Source: an uncultured Gammaproteobacteria bacterium (lineage in GTDB: Bacteria; Pseudomonadota; Gammaproteobacteria; Pseudomonadales; Pseudohongiellaceae). Taken from it: a DNA stretch of 64,000 nucleotides. Position numbers and translations under genes: made by a program. The stretch is taken from the NCBI GenBank assembly GCA_913054495.1, contig CAJXIY010000005.1:1-64000 (forward strand), given 5' to 3'. The notes under the pieces were generated by a model that did not search any database, had not been told where the DNA came from, and was given only the letters and a program-made list of their open reading frames with translations. Below, piece by piece: positions 61,828-64,000 of this stretch. How positions within the stretch are numbered: position 1 is the stretch's first letter; each line of letters starts with the position of its first letter.

Positions 61828-64000
<2,173 letters not shown>

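Overview
The window is about 64 kb of a gammaproteobacterial chromosome that spans the replication-origin region. The evidence is the syntenic set atpIBEFHAGDC - parBA - rsmG - mnmG - mnmE - yidC - yidD - rnpA - rpmH - dnaA - dnaN - recF - gyrB, the cluster coaBC-algC-argB-slmA-pyrE-rph-yicC-gmk-rpoZ-spoT-ridA-recG familiar from pseudomonad relatives, and the cmoA/cmoB pair. Protein sequences look like an environmental, probably marine, relative of the Pseudomonadales/Cellvibrionales. Species cannot be named from the sequence.

Layout. 1-5950: the 3' end of rpoH with its terminator, a DUF423 membrane protein, thiS-thiG, and RNA-modification genes (trmB, cmoA, cmoB) with a zinc-peptidase-like protein and another methyltransferase. 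5951-8645: an unusual Y1-transposase-like protein carrying a DnaA-domain-IV-like C-terminus, a bidirectional terminator, rpmB-rpmG with a strong promoter, and radC. 8773-24953: coaBC, algC, argB, slmA, pyrE and rph (opposite strand), yicC, gmk, rpoZ, spoT, ridA, a lone GspG-like pseudopilin, a large GGDEF/EAL protein, and recG. 25022-35430: ubiA, a glutaryl-CoA dehydrogenase, uvrD, a TRAP transporter split over both strands around a YciA thioesterase, a small membrane protein, yaaA and a DUF938 methyltransferase. 35429-35968: a gene-free, strongly palindromic, MITE-like element. 35990-41514: a FemAB-like acyltransferase-fold protein, a HexR-type regulator, glmS and glmU. 41531-53262: the ATP synthase operon with its promoter and terminator, parB-parA, rsmG and mnmG, all leftward. 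53263-58067: an AT-rich origin-like gap, then mnmE, yidC, yidD, rnpA and rpmH, then a second DnaA-box-bearing gap. 58068-64000: dnaA, dnaN, recF and gyrB (cut by the window end) rightward.

How it fits together. The right third is the replication and segregation hub. DnaA and the two DnaA-box regions start replication, ParA/ParB segregate origins, and two parS-like 16-mers embedded in recF supply likely ParB loading sites. The middle carries nucleotide and sugar-nucleotide precursors (pyrE, gmk, algC, glmS, glmU), stringent response (spoT, rpoZ) and repair (recG, uvrD, radC, recF). Most of the window is ordinary core genome. The parts that deserve attention are the non-coding palindromes (35429-35968, 33849-33930, 7852-7940), a 26-nt dispersed repeat, the degenerate transposase/DnaA-domain protein, the ambiguous origin, and the parS sites inside recF. 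I did not find an obvious new multi-gene system, and I saw no tRNA or rRNA gene and no CRISPR array.
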